From Fimbriimonadaceae bacterium (GTDB lineage Bacteria; Armatimonadota; Fimbriimonadia; Fimbriimonadales; Fimbriimonadaceae): a stretch of 8,138 bases of DNA. The DNA lies in contig JANWJY010000027.1 in the NCBI GenBank assembly GCA_025451715.1, positions 1 through 8,138 of the forward strand. Direction: 5' to 3'. Both the position numbers and the translations under genes were made by a program. Under the pieces are notes generated by a model that searched no databases, was not told where the DNA came from, and saw only the letters and a list, made by a program, of their open reading frames with translations. Below are positions 6,102 to 8,138 of the stretch, piece after piece (within the stretch, counting starts at the first letter, position 1; each line of letters opens with the position of its first letter).

Positions 6102-7424
6102 ATGAAGCATAAGAGCAGGAAGGGTCAGCGGCTGCTCGCTTCGGCGGCTGGGCTGATCGTGCTGGCGCTCGTGGCTGTGTTCGTCTTTTCGGGGATGCAG
6201 GACCGCGCACTGACTGACCGCATCGCTGCCGCGAAAAAGGTCGGGTTCCCGCTAACTGGTCAGGACCTCGTGCCTTCGATCAGCTTCCAACCTCACGAGA
6301 ACGCGGCTCTTGTGTACGAACGGGCGATCTCGACCCTGCGCACAACGGTGTTCACAGACCGGTCTGCAGGGGAACTGGCACTTTACGAACTGTTCCGGCG
6401 CGAGCTGACCTCGAAGGAGCATGCAGACCTTTCCACTTATCTCGCAGAGGCGTCGCCCGCGGTCGCCGAGTTCAAGTCGGCGACCGCGATGCCCTATTGC
6501 TATTTCGAGAAGGACTGGGACAAGGGCGCCTCAGTTACGTTTCCCGAGTATTCAAGGGCGAAGGACTTCGTAAGAGCCCTAACCGCAGTCGCCCTGCTGA
6601 AAGCCCAAGAAGGCAAGCTCGGCGAAGCCGAAGTCGACTTGCTTTGCGCCTTGCGCGCAGCAGCTCACTTTCAAGATCAGCCGACCTTTATCGCAACGCT
6701 AGTCTCGATCGCGCTCGAACGCATGGTGTCTTCGGCGCTCGAACACCTCTTGAGTGAAGACGAAGCTGCGCTTGCCATGGTCGAGAGGGTCGCACAATCG
6801 ATGAGCGATCAGTGGGACCTGAGTCCAGTGTTGCGGACTGAGGCGTTCTTTATGTTCTGGCTCACGCGCGACGGCCTCGACCTTCGTCGAGAGATCGGGC
6901 TAAAACCTGCAGATGGGTTCGAGCCCGCCGTCGATCTGCTGCAGAAGAGCGCGTTCGTCCGCCGATCTGTGCGGATCGCGGTGCTCGATGCCTACACGCA
7001 CTTGCTGCGGGACTACAAGCTCAACGACGACGAACGCGCGGTCCTCGAAGACTTCGACAATCTAATCACGTCGATCTCTCACACCAAGACTCCGACTGGC
7101 ATCGTGTTCCAGACTTTCGGAACGCAGTTCCGCGGCCTGGCAGAGTCTCTTGACCGGGCACGTTCACGAAAAGCCCATCTGCTGGCGGCTGTCCGGGTCC
7201 TGGAGCATCGGACGAAGACAGCTACTTGGCCGATGACGCTGTCGGAAGCTGGAGCAGAGTTCAAAGACCCTTACAACGGCTCGCCGCTTCGCTTTCGCTT
7301 GGATGGCGCAGGGTTTCGCGTGTGGTCGGTGGGTGAAGACGGGCACGACGACGGAGGCTTGACCCAGCAGGAGGCGAAGGGTCCCCCGTTCGACGAGGTG
7401 CTCGTATACCCTCACCTTCCGTGA
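6102..7424 (+). CDS. Membrane-anchored protein of unknown function, second of a tandem paralogue pair
   Basis: The 440-residue protein is colinear over its full length with its upstream neighbour. Shared features are the KGQR basic head, a membrane helix at about 11-31, KKVGFPLTGQDLVP (45-58), PYCYFEKDWDKGA (131-143), PTFIATLVSIALE (194-206), QWDLSPVLRTEAFF (237-250), LDRARSRK (350-357) and an ATWPMTL block. The end reads DPYNGSPLRF (389-398), FRVWSVGEDGHDDGG (405-419) and DEVLVYP (431-437). Spacing between motifs is nearly the same in both, while much of the rest has diverged, so the duplication is not recent. The start is ATG 6102, with AGGAG (6091-6095) 6 nt upstream formed partly by the TAG of the first gene; a GTG at 6099 is too close to that site. 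The two genes should be cotranscribed and translationally coupled. Its TGA (7422-7424) touches the pdxS stop on the other strand. The function is unknown. Confidence 0.82.
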   Translation: MKHKSRKGQRLLASAAGLIVLALVAVFVFSGMQDRALTDRIAAAKKVGFPLTGQDLVPSISFQPHENAALVYERAISTLRTTVFTDRSAGELALYELFRRELTSKEHADLSTYLAEASPAVAEFKSATAMPYCYFEKDWDKGASVTFPEYSRAKDFVRALTAVALLKAQEGKLGEAEVDLLCALRAAAHFQDQPTFIATLVSIALERMVSSALEHLLSEDEAALAMVERVAQSMSDQWDLSPVLRTEAFFMFWLTRDGLDLRREIGLKPADGFEPAVDLLQKSAFVRRSVRIAVLDAYTHLLRDYKLNDDERAVLEDFDNLITSISHTKTPTGIVFQTFGTQFRGLAESLDRARSRKAHLLAAVRVLEHRTKTATWPMTLSEAGAEFKDPYNGSPLRFRLDGAGFRVWSVGEDGHDDGGLTQQEAKGPPFDEVLVYPHLP

Positions 7425-8138
7425 CTACCACCCGCGGGTGGCCAGCAGTTCCTTCTCGTCCAGCGACGCGACGTTGATCCCCACCATCGGTTCGCCGAGG
7501 TTGCGGCTGATCTCCGCCAGTTTCTTCGCGTCCTCGAAGAACAGGACCGCGTTCACGATCGCAGTCGCGCGCTTCGCCGGGTCGCCGGACTTGAATATCC
7601 CGCTACCAACGAACACCGTCTCCGCGCCCAGCCGCATCATCATCGCCGCGTCCGCCGGGGTCGCGATACCGCCCGCGCTGAAGTTCGGAACGGGAAGCTT
7701 GCCGTGCTCGTGCGTGTACTGCACCAGCTCCAGCGGCGCCTGGATCTCCTTGGCCACCGTCGCCAGCTCTTCCCACTTCGCAACAGTGGTCTTGCCGATC
7801 TCGTACATGATCTTGCGCATGTGCGCGACGGCCTCGACGACGTCGCCCGTACCGGCCTCGCCCTTGGTGCGGATCATCGCCGCGCCCTCGCCGCAGCGCC
7901 GTAGCGCCTCGCCCAGGTTTCGCGCGCCGCACACGAACGGCACCGTGAACGCGTGTTTGTCGACGTGGTGGCCGTGGTCGGCAGGAGTCAGTACCTCGCT
8001 CTCGTCGATGAAGTCCACCTCGAGCGCCTGTAGGATCTCCGCCTCGACGAAGTGGCCGATGCGGCACTTGGCCATCACCGGGATCGTGACCGCCGACTTG
8101 ATCTTGAGGATCATCTCGGGGTCGGACATACGCGCCAC
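7425..8138 (-). CDS. pdxS: PdxS, pyridoxal 5'-phosphate synthase lyase subunit, N-terminus beyond window
   Basis: PdxS makes pyridoxal 5'-phosphate from ribose 5-phosphate, glyceraldehyde 3-phosphate and ammonia supplied by the glutaminase PdxT, in the DXP-independent vitamin B6 route. The visible 237 residues match the (beta/alpha)8 family closely. The Schiff-base lysine lies in VMAKCRIGH (Lys24 here) and the second lysine in RTKGE (Lys92 here). Both are offset by 57 from Lys81 and Lys149 of the Bacillus subtilis enzyme, so about 57 residues are missing at the right edge and there are no internal gaps between them. Other landmarks are DESEVLTPADH (45-55), the phosphate-binding NFSAGGIATPADAA, and the family-typical C-terminus RGW. 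The terminal GTG in the window encodes an internal valine and is not the start. No pdxT is visible. The stop is TAG. Confidence 0.97.
   Translation of the reverse strand: MARMSDPEMILKIKSAVTIPVMAKCRIGHFVEAEILQALEVDFIDESEVLTPADHGHHVDKHAFTVPFVCGARNLGEALRRCGEGAAMIRTKGEAGTGDVVEAVAHMRKIMYEIGKTTVAKWEELATVAKEIQAPLELVQYTHEHGKLPVPNFSAGGIATPADAAMMMRLGAETVFVGSGIFKSGDPAKRATAIVNAVLFFEDAKKLAEISRNLGEPMVGINVASLDEKELLATRGW

Noticed and set aside
1..8138. CRISPR arrays, insertion sequences, tRNA or rRNA genes, phage genes
   Set aside because: I saw no spaced direct repeats, transposase-like frames, terminal inverted repeats or tRNA-like cloverleaf. Nearly all of the window is accounted for by coding sequence.

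Overview
The window is GC-rich, gene-dense bacterial DNA with tight gene spacing, GTG and TTG starts as well as ATG, and standard stop codons. The mix of genes (system I cytochrome c maturation genes directly behind secG and a DUF1385 membrane protein, plus a tandem pair of anchored proteins with a pseudopilin-like C-terminus) fits a diderm-type, non-proteobacterial lineage such as Armatimonadota (Fimbriimonadia). That placement is a low-confidence guess from recollection. I saw no mobile element, CRISPR array, rRNA or tRNA.

Left edge (1-424, +): the 3' part of a gene for a small, probably exported protein that I do not recognise. It is followed by a perfect 10-bp GC hairpin (446-470) in the gap between two converging genes.

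Centre (479-4631, -): seven genes that look like one operon. In transcription order they are a CBS-CBS-DUF1385 membrane protein, secG, a UshA-like metallophosphoesterase, ccmA, ccmB, ccmC and ccmD. Gaps are at most 24 nt and several neighbours overlap. The phosphoesterase is broken by one in-frame TAG with all its metal-site motifs kept on both sides. The Ccm genes encode the heme-handling module of cytochrome c maturation: an ABC ATPase and permease, plus CcmC and CcmD, which deliver heme to CcmE. CcmE, CcmF and CcmH are not in the window. CcmD is read almost entirely from inside the 3' end of ccmC in another frame.

A 117-bp divergent intergenic region (4632-4748) separates this operon from a + strand two-gene unit (4749-7424). 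Its genes are tandem paralogues of about 440 residues, each with an N-terminal membrane anchor, a large unassigned extracytoplasmic region and a short C-terminal region resembling the end of type II secretion pseudopilins. They are the best candidate here for an undescribed function.

Right edge (7425-8138, -): the 3' part of pdxS, the PLP synthase subunit of vitamin B6 synthesis. Its stop codon directly abuts the stop codon of the second paralogue.
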